Below are positions 1 through 11,059 of a DNA stretch of 50,145 nucleotides, piece after piece. Below the pieces are notes generated by a model, which saw only the letters and a program-made list of their open reading frames with translations, made no database searches and was not told the DNA's origin. Source of the stretch: Salisapilia sapeloensis (taxonomy: Eukaryota; Oomycota; Peronosporomycetes; Peronosporales; Salisapiliaceae); contig JAADVB010000137.1 in the NCBI GenBank assembly GCA_023334545.1, forward strand, positions 1-50,145, read 5' to 3'. Every line of letters starts with the position of its first letter. The stretch's first letter is position 1. A program made the position numbers and the translations under genes.

Positions 1-128
1 TCTTGGCCAACTACAGCCTCGACGAGCGCTCTGTCTTCACCTCGGCCATGATCCTGCTCGCCCTCAACCTCGCGTTTCGTGTAGTAGGCTTTGTCGGACT
101 CATGGTCGGACTCAAGAGAAGCAAGTAA
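1..128 (+). CDS. 3' end of a probable ABCG-type ABC transporter (partial)
   Basis: The window opens inside a reading frame (codons in phase from base 3) that ends at TAA 126-128 and encodes 41 residues. They form a hydrophobic helix (SAMILLALNLAFRVVGF) followed by a short basic tail ending LKRSK. A final transmembrane helix after a conserved NYSL-type loop, closing with a basic tail, is how ABCG/White-PDR half-transporters end, and these are abundant in oomycetes. The family call rests on this short tail only; any polytopic membrane protein with a basic C-terminus is an alternative. The start and ATPase domain lie outside the window. Confidence 0.45.
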   Translation, partial: LANYSLDERSVFTSAMILLALNLAFRVVGFVGLMVGLKRSK

Positions 129-2227
129 CGATGACAAGTGGAAGTGTAGCATGTATCCACTGAAAATGAAGGACACTTGAAGCAGATTTGACGCGAAAGA
201 TCTAATAATTGCATGACATTTCACTGCCTAGGCTGCATTCAGCGACGAAAGTTAAAGACAGCAGTAAAACTTTATTTTTGATCGTTTAGTTCTAGTGGAA
301 ACTTCGGCGGGTGAAGCTACGAGCTTGCGCTCCTATGTACTTTCATTTAAATTGACCAAGCGATGGCAAAAAGGATCATAGTGTCAATCAAGAGCGACAA
401 TATGAGCCACTAACACGGGAAGATAGTGGGGTCGAACTTCTATGGGTGAACATACTGAATGGTTCATGAGCGGGCAAACTAGGTAGTCTTTGAACACCGT
501 AGTTACAATTCCCATTAAAGCCAGTGTTGCCCTTCCACTGTGCATATCTTGTGCATTCTACTGAGACACACAAATTTTAATCTCCATTGGAACTATGATA
601 TTTCCATGTCAAGCAAACGTGTCTACTAGGCACTTACTAGTAGACGAAATTTTTTGTCCATCCCAAGACTATCAGAGACAAAGCCGCGACACTAGCTGGC
701 TTTCAAGGCCATACACTTGACTACTTTTTAATATGGGCGCTTTGTAATCGGTTATTCTTGCCAAATTCATCCTTAAATACCGTGCGCGCCGACGCTTGCA
801 ACCGTTCGACTCGTGAGTACAAACGCAGCTCATTTGATCCGTATCTCTGTGAGGCAAGCTACGGTTTTGCAAATTTATTTCTATAGCACCGGACTACTTG
901 ATGTAAATTTCCATTAACGAATCAATGTTTGTTGTTGCAAAGGTTTAGAAATACATCAAGCTAGAAACTTAACCTACGCCAATATTTGCTAACGAATAAA
1001 TACCGTAGAAACTCCATATGTGAAGTTTCCATTGTTGTTTGTCATCGAAGAAAATATTTGTTTTTTTACTTATCTTGCCTTTTTGGATGGTGGCAACGTC
1101 ATTGCTAGCGATTCGATGACAAACTCCCCTGATCTGCCTCTTACTCAAGGTACTCTCGCTTTGCAACGAACTCTGCTTGATTTGAACGCTCCACGCATTT
1201 TCCATGAGGCAGACATCACCAAATTTCTCTATTGCATTTATTCAAGTGCATGCGCATTCGAATCAATGGCTGTTCTCTCTTTCGTACCCACCTTTACCTC
1301 ACGTTTCATGCGCTTGATGCAGATCTTGGCACTGTAGCTGTGCCCTTTCGCATTGAACACAAAGCTTTCGAGATGCCTAGATATTGATTATCCGTAGGAA
1401 AATCTTAAAAGCACAATATTAAGAGCGAATGGCATGGTGGCAGTTTAAAATCGTTTTGGTTGTCGACTACTAGTCTCGAGCTCGTGTTGTAGAGCAGACA
1501 GAGCCATCCGTGCATGAAGTAAACACATCTACCTGAGTATCTGATTAGATTACCAGATCTCATTAGTGTCAAAACGTCGGTTCAGTCCACCTAGGAAACC
1601 GTCACTATTGGAAATCAGCTGTTTTTGCAAAATTGGCTGTGGAGAGCACTCAGAGGCTTCGATGTATTGCAGCGTGGAAAGCTTATTTGTATCGCTGACT
1701 AATTATGTGCACCTCCCTAATTCTTCGCAGAGCTCTGTTGACTCTAGATATTGAATCATGTAAAAGATCACGGGCTGTCGAGTGAACCCTTTGATTGGCG
1801 TAGAGTCTATCAATCCATGTGGCTTTGCCTGCCGGTCTCCTCGAGATGCTCGTCCGTTTCTGTGCATACGATGTAATGATGGCTTTGTTACCTCACATAG
1901 AACTTCTGGTTTCACACTGATAGCTCTTCAAACTCCGCACGTCTCTTTGCCGTTAGGATTCATGCCCCTACCATCAGTAGTGCCTTTTTCTAGCTTTCGG
2001 AGAAAGGCACAGTCTCGACTGAAGGCTTACTCGACCTTTTGCACCAGGAAGGAAACCATCTATTTCCGGCATTCGTATCCCCTACGCAATATCCGGATTT
2101 GCGACTCGTGCGAAGTACCATTTGTATCTGTAAGGCAGACCGCTGGATATCGAGCTCTTTTGACAAAGCAGAATTCGCCGGGAAAGGCATTAGGACGGCG
2201 CAAACGATTCATTAAAAACTTTCGAGC
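129..2227. other. Long intergenic stretch without a convincing gene
   Basis: About 2.1 kb between the ABCG-like stop and the folate-biopterin transporter. Only short, compositionally poor reading frames are present, including two overlapping opposite-strand frames near 969-1337 and a 149-codon plus-strand frame at 1782-2231 whose TGA overlaps the downstream ATG. None shows a recognisable motif, membrane pattern or splice-joined continuation. The stretch may contain decayed coding or repeat sequence. Confidence 0.4.
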
Positions 2228-3949
2228 ATGAGCAGGAACTCAGGGTTTAACTTCAGCCTTGACCCAGCAAGTGCCAAAAGCTTAAGACAAGAGTCTGACA
2301 TGGTCTATATGACCCCAATACCGGCAGCTGCAGCTTCACCATCCAACAGCGTTGACATCCTCGAGTCGTTCTCTTCGGTCCATACCAATGATGTCCTCCC
2401 CACTCCTCCTTATAGTCACAACCAGCGTCGATATGTCGCAGGAGAGGCTTTTTACAACTTTGGAACACTCGGTACGATACGAGATGGAGGTGCCGTGAAA
2501 GCTTGCTCGACAAAATACTTTGCCCTGATGATCTCGGGTGGATTTGCAGCATTCATCTATAACATGGCTCGCGAGTGCGTTCGTCTAGTTCTTGAATCTC
2601 GGGATGAAAGCTCTGCAACGCAGTTGGCAGCAAGCCGCCTCATCGATATCGCTGCTACGTTGGCGTTTTTCGTTGGCTTCCTGTCGGACTGTCATGCTTT
2701 CTTCGGTTACCATCGCAAGTCGTACCTTATTCTTGGATGGGTTATTACAGCTCTCGTGCAAATACTCGTCGTCGCTCTTTCGCATGCTCTAGATGAAGAG
2801 TTACCGTCGTGGTTCTATCTCTTTTGCGCCTGCTTAACGAGCTTTGGAACGTTATTTCCATACGTCATGTGCGAAGTCAGAGTCGTAGAACTGTCCCAAA
2901 GGGAGACGCTAGAAGGTAGAGGCACTTTACTGGCGTATTATGCGATTGCCAAAACGTTAGGCCAGTGTCTCGGTTACGCTGTCACCCGAATGGTTCTAGG
3001 TGGTGGTTTCCAGCTCGAGCGAGTGCAAGCAGCGTATATCATTCTGGCTATATCGTCCATCATCCCAGCCGTGTTTGCTTTCTTCATGCTGGATGACTTT
3101 CGGTCGTATCAAGGCGTTAGTTGGAAAACCGGATTCAACCGCTTTCAGAAAATCATGACGCAGAAAGTGGTGCGCAACATAGTCATCTTTATCTGCATAT
3201 TTGCAGTATTCGGCAGTTTAGAAGTAGATGCTCTTGGCTACGCAGTCGATGCTTGGACACCTGTGTCCCCGGACGCTTCTTTCATTGGGCACATGATCCA
3301 ATTCGCCTTTGCAATCATCTTGATAGGAGTATGGCGATGGAAACTGCAGAATGTGAGCTGGCGATTGTTGTACTCACTCGCACCGATCACTGGATCCATC
3401 CCTCTCTTATTCCTCACCGTATTTGCAGCACAGCATGTCGTACGGAACATTGGCTTCTACTTTAGCATGGTAGCGCTCACAGGAATCGCAGACGGTATCA
3501 TGGCAATCAGCTACTTGGTTCCTCTTGTAGAGATTGCCGAGATTGGATCCGAGGGCACGACTGTCGGAATTATGCTTTCATTTAAAAAGCTGCTCGAACT
3601 CGTTTCGCATACTGTTAGTGATGTGATCTTTGATCACGGCAAGTGGGGTTTTACTCGTGAAGATATTCGCCAGGATGCATCCTCGGCTGGAACGATGGTT
3701 GCAGCATTAGCCGGTGTTGTCTATGGCATTAAATTATTGGCTCTGGTAGGCTTATACTACCTCCCAGCGCAGAAGCTAGATGCTCAACAGGAGCGCATTT
3801 ATGGCGGCTTTAGTCGTGCGGGAGGCATCTTTATCCTCGTCGGTTTTGCCGTTTGCTTCACTTATGTGTTCGTCCTCAACCTACTGCTTGCATCACCATC
3901 TACTGCCTGCCTACGATTTGTTGGTGGACAAGGCTGCGATGATGACTAA
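2228..3949 (+). CDS. Folate-biopterin-type MFS transporter (BT1/FBT family)
   Basis: Single-exon gene of 573 residues. After a hydrophilic N-terminus of about 95 residues there are roughly twelve hydrophobic segments. Around residues 152-170 the motif SDCxxxFGYHRKSYLILGW matches the loop after the second or third helix in the folate-biopterin transporter family (SDxxPxFGYRRxPY in plants, Leishmania and oomycetes). Oomycete genomes carry many paralogues of this family, annotated as folate-biopterin transporters or plain transmembrane proteins; most substrates are unknown. It probably acts at the plasma or an internal membrane to import pteridines or related small solutes, but substrate is inference. 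The first in-frame ATG was chosen. The gene stands alone, followed by about 1 kb of non-coding sequence and a decayed gene on the other strand. Confidence 0.75.
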   Translation: MSRNSGFNFSLDPASAKSLRQESDMVYMTPIPAAAASPSNSVDILESFSSVHTNDVLPTPPYSHNQRRYVAGEAFYNFGTLGTIRDGGAVKACSTKYFALMISGGFAAFIYNMARECVRLVLESRDESSATQLAASRLIDIAATLAFFVGFLSDCHAFFGYHRKSYLILGWVITALVQILVVALSHALDEELPSWFYLFCACLTSFGTLFPYVMCEVRVVELSQRETLEGRGTLLAYYAIAKTLGQCLGYAVTRMVLGGGFQLERVQAAYIILAISSIIPAVFAFFMLDDFRSYQGVSWKTGFNRFQKIMTQKVVRNIVIFICIFAVFGSLEVDALGYAVDAWTPVSPDASFIGHMIQFAFAIILIGVWRWKLQNVSWRLLYSLAPITGSIPLLFLTVFAAQHVVRNIGFYFSMVALTGIADGIMAISYLVPLVEIAEIGSEGTTVGIMLSFKKLLELVSHTVSDVIFDHGKWGFTREDIRQDASSAGTMVAALAGVVYGIKLLALVGLYYLPAQKLDAQQERIYGGFSRAGGIFILVGFAVCFTYVFVLNLLLASPSTACLRFVGGQGCDDD

Positions 3950-5015
3950 GTATCTTATGTCACCGACTCCAAGACTGCCGTCCATTCACGCAAGACTGGA
4001 CAGATAGAAAGACAATATTAAGTTTCTGGAACGCGTATTAGCATTATCTGTAAAAAGCCTAGCATTCGTGAAGCTACTTTCATGCACTAAGGTATATTGT
4101 TTGCCTAGAATGAACTCTCATGTATAGTGTAACTTTGCTAGAGCTTACTCAAGTGAACTTCATCAAAGTCTTTGGCGAGTTATCAGAACGGTACAGCAGT
4201 CTAGAAGGGTGGGAGTAGTCAGCACTAGTTGTCAGCTCACTTTCCTTTACCGTAACCTCGTCACACTTACCGTTGTCTGCGCGTTATTCGGTCATTGGAT
4301 GTGCTCTGCGTTTTCTTTGTTCGTGCTACTTTCTGCATAGAGCGCCTTAATGAGCATCTTTAGTACACAACACAGAGGATGCTATGTACTTCTCACGAAG
4401 CTAATGATGTGCTCTATATGTGCAAAATCTATGGCTATGACAAGGATGGCAGTGAACCCAATGCTCGCATGTGTATTTGACATCTGCGTCCCTCGTTGTG
4501 GTGCAAATGCAGGTGTCTCCTCCTTATATAATTTCAACAGCGCCTGCTATGCTCTCTTCTGTGTCCACACTTGCCTCTTGTGCAATGCAGCTAGTGAAGA
4601 TATGACTTGAAAAAGCGTTTTCCAAATTAAAATGAAGGTGATTAAGTGGCAAGATCATCTAAACGCGTACTAAAGCAAGAAAGCAATCTAGAGTACATAT
4701 AAGGCGAATTTGTAATCTTTTGATGATTGGTATCGGTAATTTCGATTTTGGTGCGTGTACCGGTTTATGGATGTCCAGTCGTAACCGCTACGGGTAAAGT
4801 CATCTAGTCTGTTTGCAGAAGCACCGATTCGTTAACGATGCAAGGCATGGATGGAATCACTTTCACAGAACGTGAAAACACACTTTAAGGCATTAATTAC
4901 CAGTACAGCTGAAAACACTACCGACTAAAGCATCGTGGTAAGAGGTACTTCAAACCAAGATTTAACTTCAAGCTTGTAGTTTTGAGCTCTGCTTGACCAT
5001 ACTTCAAGTATCTCG
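3950..5015. other. Intergenic stretch, nothing recognised
   Basis: About 1.07 kb between the stop of the transporter and the 3' end of the START-FYVE remnant on the other strand. The longest plus-strand frame (4350-4610) is Cys/Met-rich with no domain, signal or neighbouring exon and looks random. No repeats or RNA genes were seen. Confidence 0.4.
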
Positions 5016-6354
5016 CTACGCTTCTTGCTTGGACTCTGCAGTAGTCATACTCTCCTGCCGAAGACGAATCTCAGTCATTTTCAGCCACGCCAGCTGCTGA
5101 TCAAGCTCCGAGATGCTACCTCTCCAATCGGATTCGATCAGAACTTCAGGTTCTTCCTTTTCATTTCCATTATCTCCTTCGGCAGAGTCTTCAGCTGACA
5201 ATTTACTTTTAAATTGGATAATCTGGGTGGCATCACTGGACGATGTCAGCTTAGCAAAGGCGCTCAATGAATCTTCAGTCGACGGACTAAGCTGGTCTGA
5301 GTCAAATTCGTAGATTTGACCAGGGCTGGATCCTTTCCATACTAAAGCACTCGTGTCTTTTGTCAGCTGAGAGATCCTAGATGGCTCAACAGTGGTGGAT
5401 CCAGTGCCTTCCTTATCACATCATCCAGCTGAAACCTCTAGTCGAGCAACCTTATAGGAATTGACTCGGCTGACAGAGTGATCGCAAGCAGAGCAGAGGC
5501 GAATCTTCGTGGACATCAGCTTTAAATCTGTACCGGCTTCGAGTAGCTCCATTGAAATAACTCACTTCTCATAGACGAAGAAATCACACAGAATACACGG
5601 GTAAGCTTTACGCAAGGGGCCAAATTGCTTTTTGCCATTTCGACAATTCGCTTTACTTTTGTTACTACTATCGCCGATAAAGCTCATGACTCTATCCTTG
5701 TTCACGGCTTTTCTCTGAAGGAGCCGCGAAAGTTCAGTTTTGCACAATGTGCGGATGACCAAGTATCCTTCAGTGAACTAGCGAGGGTGACGACAGCTTT
5801 AGCGTCGAGAATGTTATTTCCGAATGCTTCATAATATGCTTTCGCAAATACTTTGACTGATTGATCCAAAGTGGGCTTGAAAATAACACAAGACGAAGCA
5901 TGGGGTCGTACAATACCTCGTTCATCAAGCGGTGGAGTAATCGACAAGTCGATTGAATGTCCGAGATTATACCCAATGCGCTCATTTCCACTGAGTTGCA
6001 GGACTCCAGTTGATCAAATGTAAAAACGATCTCTGTCTTTTACAATACCTCGGAGCGCTGGGCTTGGAGTACCAGCATGCCATTGGAAAGTAGTGCAGCG
6101 TTGTGGATGTTCTAGAGTTGGCTTTTCAATTATCGCAAGAATCTGGGCATTCGTCACTGGTTGTCCAGTGTAATTTGCACTTTGCAAACCTGCTGCTTCG
6201 TCGCCGTCTACGAGACCGAATAAGAGGTCGTCTATATTGGTTGCGATCGTTCCATTCTTGACATTGACACGAGGCATTTGCCATCCAGAGCTGCGGTCAT
6301 GTGAATCTTTCACCACACGCCGAGGTGGGTTTCGCTCACGGTACATGGCCACAT
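5016..6354 (-). pseudogene. Decayed START/FYVE lipid-binding protein gene
   Basis: Minus-strand remnant of the large oomycete START-FYVE family. From 6352 down, residues such as YRERNPP, NIDDLLFGLVDG, ILAIIEKPTLEHP and FQWHAGTPSP follow the START-like domain. The match continues in the same frame past an in-frame TGA at 6014-6016 (HSIDL, ERGIVRPHASSCVIF, VFAKAYYEAFGN). Near 5702-5760 the frame shifts, and the next frame shows a degenerate FYVE-like zinc finger (C..GKKQFGPLRKAYPCILC, later LCSACDHSV) with an internal Cys pair missing. Two more in-frame TGAs lie at 5562-5564 and 5421-5423 before an acidic tail ending at 5016. Splicing cannot remove the first stop, because no GT or AG sits suitably around it. 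An intact copy would bind lipid and endosomal phosphoinositide. Upstream sequence up to about 7068 holds only scraps of frame, possibly the decayed N-terminus. Confidence 0.7.
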
Positions 6355-7504
6355 TGTTGGATGACTTAATCGGTTTCAGTGTTCATTGTCAACTTTCCGA
6401 GGCACCGATTGATCAAATTTTTGATAGTACCCAGGTGCTTCGTGGACGAGTATCATCGCGATACACTTGCAATCAGCTTTCTTTTCTTCCGAGAGGGAAA
6501 TCCTTCGTAAACGTCTGCTGTCCACTGCGTCTTCATGGAAATGATTCTGGTATCAGGATGCTAATTTTGAAATGGCACAAAGGCGTAGTGTCAATCCTTT
6601 AGATGGAGACGGTACGGAGGGAAGTGTTTCTGGCATGCTGAGTGGACCAGCCTCTGTTCCATTTGGTATGCATTGGCTCAGGTATGGCATCATCCGTCGG
6701 AAAGAAGCGAGAGCTGTGTAGTTGAACATTCAAAGATTCATGATAATCTGAAGACTAGATTTTTCCATCTCTGTTTCGACAGCGCATAAGCAAATGATGC
6801 CGAGAAGTGCAGGAAAGCCAGGGTATATCGTGTTGCAGGCAATGGACCTATGTAACTAGCAAAGGACACTATATCGAGCTGGTCAGTCGATGCATTTGTG
6901 CTTGCCAATAGCGGGCATCTTTGTAGCTTTGGAGGGAACAAGCTCGAGTCCCACTCTCGTCGTGTTACTGATATCGTAGCTCGCAGAGTAATCAGATTTG
7001 ATGCTATCTTCAATCAATTTACTTGGTTTTTGTATGGATCGAACACCGAAATGACTGAAGAATGACAAAGTAGGAGTACGAAGCGGTATCCATAGCCAGG
7101 GTTAATGCGTGTCTTCTTAGATCAAAGAGCTCCTCTCAGCGGTCCAATGGGAATGATGAATCTTAAGGAAGTCGCCTCCTGTCCCTTTGGTTTCCTGTCT
7201 CGTATATTCACTTGTGTGCTGTATACATCACCCACATGCATCAGCCACTACCGAGGAAGATAGTAGCAGTGTGCTGTCTCACGCATGGATTTCGTTGCCT
7301 TGATTTTTCCCAAGGCACTCGCGTACAATATCCAAATTATACCTGTCTTTACCTATGCCTGCACGACGCACAGTCCGTATCAATTGACAAAGACACCGGT
7401 TGAGCGGAGTGACTTACTTTTAACTTCAAATTTTGGAGTCAGCTGTCAACTAAGTCGATGATTGCGTGGCGGAATTCGACTCATTTTCTCTACCCACCAA
7501 AACG
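6355..7504. other. Decayed N-terminal remnant and upstream region of the acyltransferase
   Basis: Positions 6355-7068 on the minus strand contain short open fragments in changing frames that may be the eroded start of the START-FYVE gene; I could not align them to the family. From 7069 to 7504 I see only the 5' region of the acyltransferase gene, with an initiator-like site at 7480-7490. Confidence 0.35.
7480..7490 (+). promoter_or_regulatory. Initiator (INR)-like site of the acyltransferase gene
   Basis: CTCATTTTCTC matches the oomycete initiator consensus (TCATTYY) with a pyrimidine-rich flank, 15 bases before the ATG at 7505. Oomycete transcripts often start at the A or neighbouring base of such a motif. 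Call is from sequence match and position only. Confidence 0.4.
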
Positions 7505-8720
7505 ATGCAAGACGACGACTCGATCAACCGCCTCGCGGTGCATCCGAGCGTCAAGTATGAGACCGAACAACCGACGATTTGGCGTCGAATGGCCGGCTTA
7601 AGCTACGCACTGTTGATCGTCGGTGCAGCCTTCCTGGACATGGCGTACGTCCTCGTGCCTGGTAGGTTGATTGTCAAGCCTTTGGCGGGTGTCGAAGCGT
7701 ACAAGAACTTTTACGACTGGGCCGAGCGCCACTACTTTGCCATGGTCAGTGGCATGATCGAAACTTGGTTTGGGATGCAATTGGTCATTACGACCGACTC
7801 GGACGAGTTGGGCGCAGATACCTTTGCTGATACTGATCAAATCCTCCTCCTTGCCAACCACCGTTCTGAAGTCGATTGGATATTCATATGGTATGTATAT
7901 ATGCTAGACAACGACTTGAACGTAGCTTACACGTGAAACTAGGAATCTAGCCATGCGATTTGACCGTCATGACGAGTTGAGACTGATGCTGAAAGCAGCG
8001 ATTCGGCATGTACCAGGAGCAGGGTGGGCTACGATGATGCTCGACTTTTTGTATGTGGACCGAGACTGGTCGTCGGATGAAGCCCGTCTTCGAAAGCAAC
8101 TGCGATCGTTCAAACAGACCAAGAAAGGCACGTGGGTCGGCATGTTTCCTGAAGGAACAGCATTGTACGACCGGACGTTAACGAAGAGTGAAGAGTTTGC
8201 TAAAAAGAATGGCGAAGCTTCCTACTCGTACGTTCTCCACCCTCGCGTTAAAGGTTTCCAGCTGTGTGTGCAAGAGCAGGATCCAGACTACATTCTCGAC
8301 ATGACTGTTGGGTACCCGGAACTATCTGAAGGCGTACGACCGTCTCCCATTCGCTTCTTGAAAGGGCTCGTTCCAAAGGAAGTTCATATCCACCTTAGCA
8401 AGTACCACCGATGTGAGTTCCCGAGTGAAATAGAAGAAGCAGGGGAGTGGATGAAACGAAAGTGGGCGGAGAAGGAGAAGCTGTTGCATCGATTCTATCA
8501 GACGAACTCCTTTAAAGACCAGCGTCCGGTCTGCCAAGACGTGACGATTGCACACAAAGTCCGAATGGGCATCTTTGTCCATATTGTCGAGCTTGTACTT
8601 GCTGCTGGACTCACGTACTACTTCCCATGGGCTGCGACGGCTTGGTGGAGTTTCTGTACGATTTTTGCGGTGCATTTAACGCGCACGTTTGGCCAAGTGC
8701 CAACGTCCGTATCAACATGA
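7505..8720 (+). CDS. 1-acylglycerol-3-phosphate O-acyltransferase (LPAAT, AGPAT3/4/5-like)
   Basis: Two exons, 7505-7890 and 7943-8720, joined across a 52-nt GT-AG intron (GTATGT...ACTAG), give 387 residues. The enzyme transfers an acyl group to lysophosphatidic acid, making phosphatidic acid for membrane lipids and triacylglycerol, normally in the ER. Evidence: an N-terminal membrane helix (about residues 27-50), the acyltransferase block I motif NHRSEVDW (residues 118-125, the HX4D catalytic pair H119/D124), an aromatic-rich stretch after the splice junction (IFIWNLAMRF...VPGAGW) and block III MFPEGTA (196-202). A C-terminal hydrophobic pair of helices follows. Length and architecture fit animal AGPAT3/4/5 and LCLAT1. 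The ATG at 7505 is the first in frame. A frame extending upstream to 7466 lacks an ATG. The gene converges on the RRM/CCCH gene with 165 bases between the stops. Confidence 0.88.
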
Positions 8721-8885
8721 TCATTTCTATTTGCCTCTTCTACTCCTGTCATGTTGTATTGCCTCGTGATGATCCATCTAGCTTCCATCTCGTTAAAAAG
8801 GATAAATAAAAGCATCCAAAGGAGTACAAAAAGACCAAGAACGAGCTACTTCAAGAAAAACGTACTGTCATTTACTTTATGAATC

Positions 8886-10067
8886 CTACGCATCAAACTC
8901 ACCATCGTTCAGGAGCCTCGAAAGAGCATTCTTCTTGGCTGCACGCTTGGCTTTCCGAGCAGCTTGTGCTTTTTCACGAGCTGCTTTCGCTTTCTCTCGA
9001 TCCGCACGTTGTGTCTCGTCATCGGACAAGTCGTCGAATGCACTTCCCAAGTCCATCTTTTCCTGCTTCATGTACACTGCTTGCTTCCTCTTCTTTTGCT
9101 GCGGCGGAGATTCGTTCTCAGCAGAACTGGTATCGTTAGATGGCTGCTCAGGCTCTTTTATCCCTTCCATGTTACTTGTGGCGACTTCTTCCAGAGACTC
9201 GGATGCCGTGTTGGTAGTTGGGCGCTTTTGAACTGCAGCTTTCATCGCCGCATACGTGTCGCTATCACTACCGTCACTATCGCTTTCGTCATGTGTCTGA
9301 ACGGGAACCTCCATGTCTTCCTGTCGCTTTCTCTTCTTACTATCTGAAGATGCAGCCTTGTCTTCGCTGGCATTAGCAGGCTTTTGCTGCGCAGTGACAG
9401 CGCTCTGCGGCTGCTTCTCATGCAAAAACATGCATTTTGGACCGCGATGGCAACGTCCTCTTTGATACGCAAAGCAGTATCGCTTTGGTTTTTCTTCTCC
9501 TTCGGTCTGAGCGCTAACAGGCTTTGCGACTTCGGATTCCGTGTCCTCTGTGTTCGGATGATGGAAGTTACACTTGTCACCACGTCTGCATGACCCTTTC
9601 TGTACAAACTCAAAGCAAGAACCAAAGTCACCTGCCTTTGTCTCATGAGAGTACGGACAAGCATCTCCCTTGGTGCATTTGCCCTTGCGCAAGAGCCAGC
9701 AAGGCTTTGGCTGGTCCGTATTCGCTTCGTCATTCTTGGCTTGTGACTTCACCTCCTTGGCTTTCATCTCGCCAGCTCGTTGTGACTGATGCTTGTCTTT
9801 CGACACAAGCGCCCTGACGTTTAGGATGCGTCCATTGTCCAGCTTCTTCTGGTGCATACCTTTGATCGCCTCTTGCATGGCAGACGCAGCGGCGAATGTG
9901 ACAAAGCCAAATCCACGGGACTCTTTCGTGTTTTTATCCAGCACTACTTTGGCATCAGCGATTGTACCGTAGCTCGAGAAGAGTTCGGAAAGCCCTTCGT
10001 CGTCCATGTCTTTCGGAATACCGACGACAATGACTTTTTGGTTATCATTCGATCTCATTTTCCCCAT
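8886..10067 (-). CDS. RNA-binding protein with one RRM and three CCCH zinc fingers
   Basis: Single-exon minus-strand gene, 393 residues. An N-terminal RRM (about residues 10-90) has RNP2 VIVVGI and RNP1 RGFGFVTF. Three CCCH fingers follow, beginning near CWLLRKGKC (CX7CX5CX3H), CFEFVQKGSC (CX8CX5CX3H) and CFAYQRGRC (CX7CX5CX3H). The C-terminal half is charged, with KKRKRQ and KKRKQ basic clusters typical of nuclear localisation and an Ala/Lys/Arg coiled stretch before the end LNDGEFDA. It probably binds mRNA or pre-mRNA in the nucleus. The RRM-CCCH combination is common in protists, and no single orthologue is implied. A second Met at residue 4 is an equally possible start. It is divergent from the alcohol dehydrogenase gene, sharing about 1 kb of upstream DNA. 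Confidence 0.82.
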   Translation of the reverse strand: MGKMRSNDNQKVIVVGIPKDMDDEGLSELFSSYGTIADAKVVLDKNTKESRGFGFVTFAAASAMQEAIKGMHQKKLDNGRILNVRALVSKDKHQSQRAGEMKAKEVKSQAKNDEANTDQPKPCWLLRKGKCTKGDACPYSHETKAGDFGSCFEFVQKGSCRRGDKCNFHHPNTEDTESEVAKPVSAQTEGEEKPKRYCFAYQRGRCHRGPKCMFLHEKQPQSAVTAQQKPANASEDKAASSDSKKRKRQEDMEVPVQTHDESDSDGSDSDTYAAMKAAVQKRPTTNTASESLEEVATSNMEGIKEPEQPSNDTSSAENESPPQQKKRKQAVYMKQEKMDLGSAFDDLSDDETQRADREKAKAAREKAQAARKAKRAAKKNALSRLLNDGEFDA

Positions 10068-11059
10068 GGTTCTTTTGTGATGATCCAGGTAGTCCTTAAG
10101 GTAGTTGTCTTCAGGGGCCTACGGAGTCGTGTTGTCCGTGATAGAGCTTCAGATGGACGAGTGTGCTCTGAAGTGTCCTTGAAGTCGATATGTTTTGCGT
10201 GACAACCAACGAAATGGCTCTGATATGCTTGCGTGATCTGTCTTCAAAGACATAGTAAATCTAGTTTTGATTACGCGATCTGTGGTGTTGAAATCTTGTA
10301 CAGTCGTATCCAGTACTTTGCCACATTTGATCTCTCGAAGCTATGGATCTATTCTAGCTATATGTCTATCTTTAAACTATCTGTGCACATTAGAGTTAGC
10401 GTTGTGCAAACTGATGACTTGGAACACGGAGGATGAAAACGGCACCAGTCGACAACCTATCATCATGTAAGGAACAGTTTTTACATTCGCATGCAACAAA
10501 GCACTTCAACAAGTAGATTTAAAGCATCTTGACGAAATAGGTGTAAGTATGCACATTTAAGTGTTTAAATTGCTATCAATGTTTTGCTATGTATCTATGG
10601 AAGATGATGTGGTATACCTTCAATAAGTTGAATGTAAGCCTGATACTTTTCTATGTGTGTGTCTTGCTCCTACACCTTCCTCGCCTTCTCTACATATAGA
10701 CTATGCAACACGGCAGCATTGATTGGTGGGCATTGAAGATTAAGCCCTAGTGGATGACTTCGATTTTCCTTATCAGATAAATTATATTATATCAAAAGCT
10801 ATATTCCCATGAGCATCGTCGACTTCAACAATAGAAGCCTTGCCGGAAGACAAGCTGTGAAATCAAAAGGCTGCTTAGTATCCTGGAACTTGAAGTCGAG
10901 GCCTCATTCGCGCAGAATATAGACAATGGAACTTCATAGCGCTTGAAGTTCTACTTGAAGCTTTCCAACCGAGCCTTCATATCGAGCTCTCGAGCTCTCA
11001 TTCTTAAATTTGACGAGGACCTCCAACAACAACTACCAGTCTACCTTCAAGCAAACGTT
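10068..11059. other. Divergent intergenic region between RRM/CCCH and ADH genes
   Basis: About 1 kb shared upstream region of two divergent genes. AT-rich tracts are present (for example around 10780-10800). I see no coding sequence, repeat array or RNA gene. In-frame codons upstream of 11060 back to 10943 lack an ATG and look like leader sequence. Confidence 0.4.

Noticed and set aside
969-1337. Overlapping opposite-strand frames that looked like a transposon fragment
   Set aside because: No transposase motif, terminal repeats or target duplication; could not be extended in frame.
1782-2231. 149-codon plus-strand frame whose TGA overlaps the next ATG (ATGA)
   Set aside because: No ATG start, no motif, and translational coupling of this type is not expected in a eukaryote; overlap is probably chance.
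4350-4610. 86-codon Cys/Met-rich frame considered as a small secreted protein
   Set aside because: No signal peptide at the start, irregular Cys spacing, no promoter or splice context.
5016-6354. TGA read as a sense codon
   Set aside because: Intact genes in this window end in TGA, and the region also has a frameshift.
9242-9733. 163-codon minus-strand frame inside the RRM/CCCH gene
   Set aside because: Shadow frame of the zinc-finger coding region, without its own motif.
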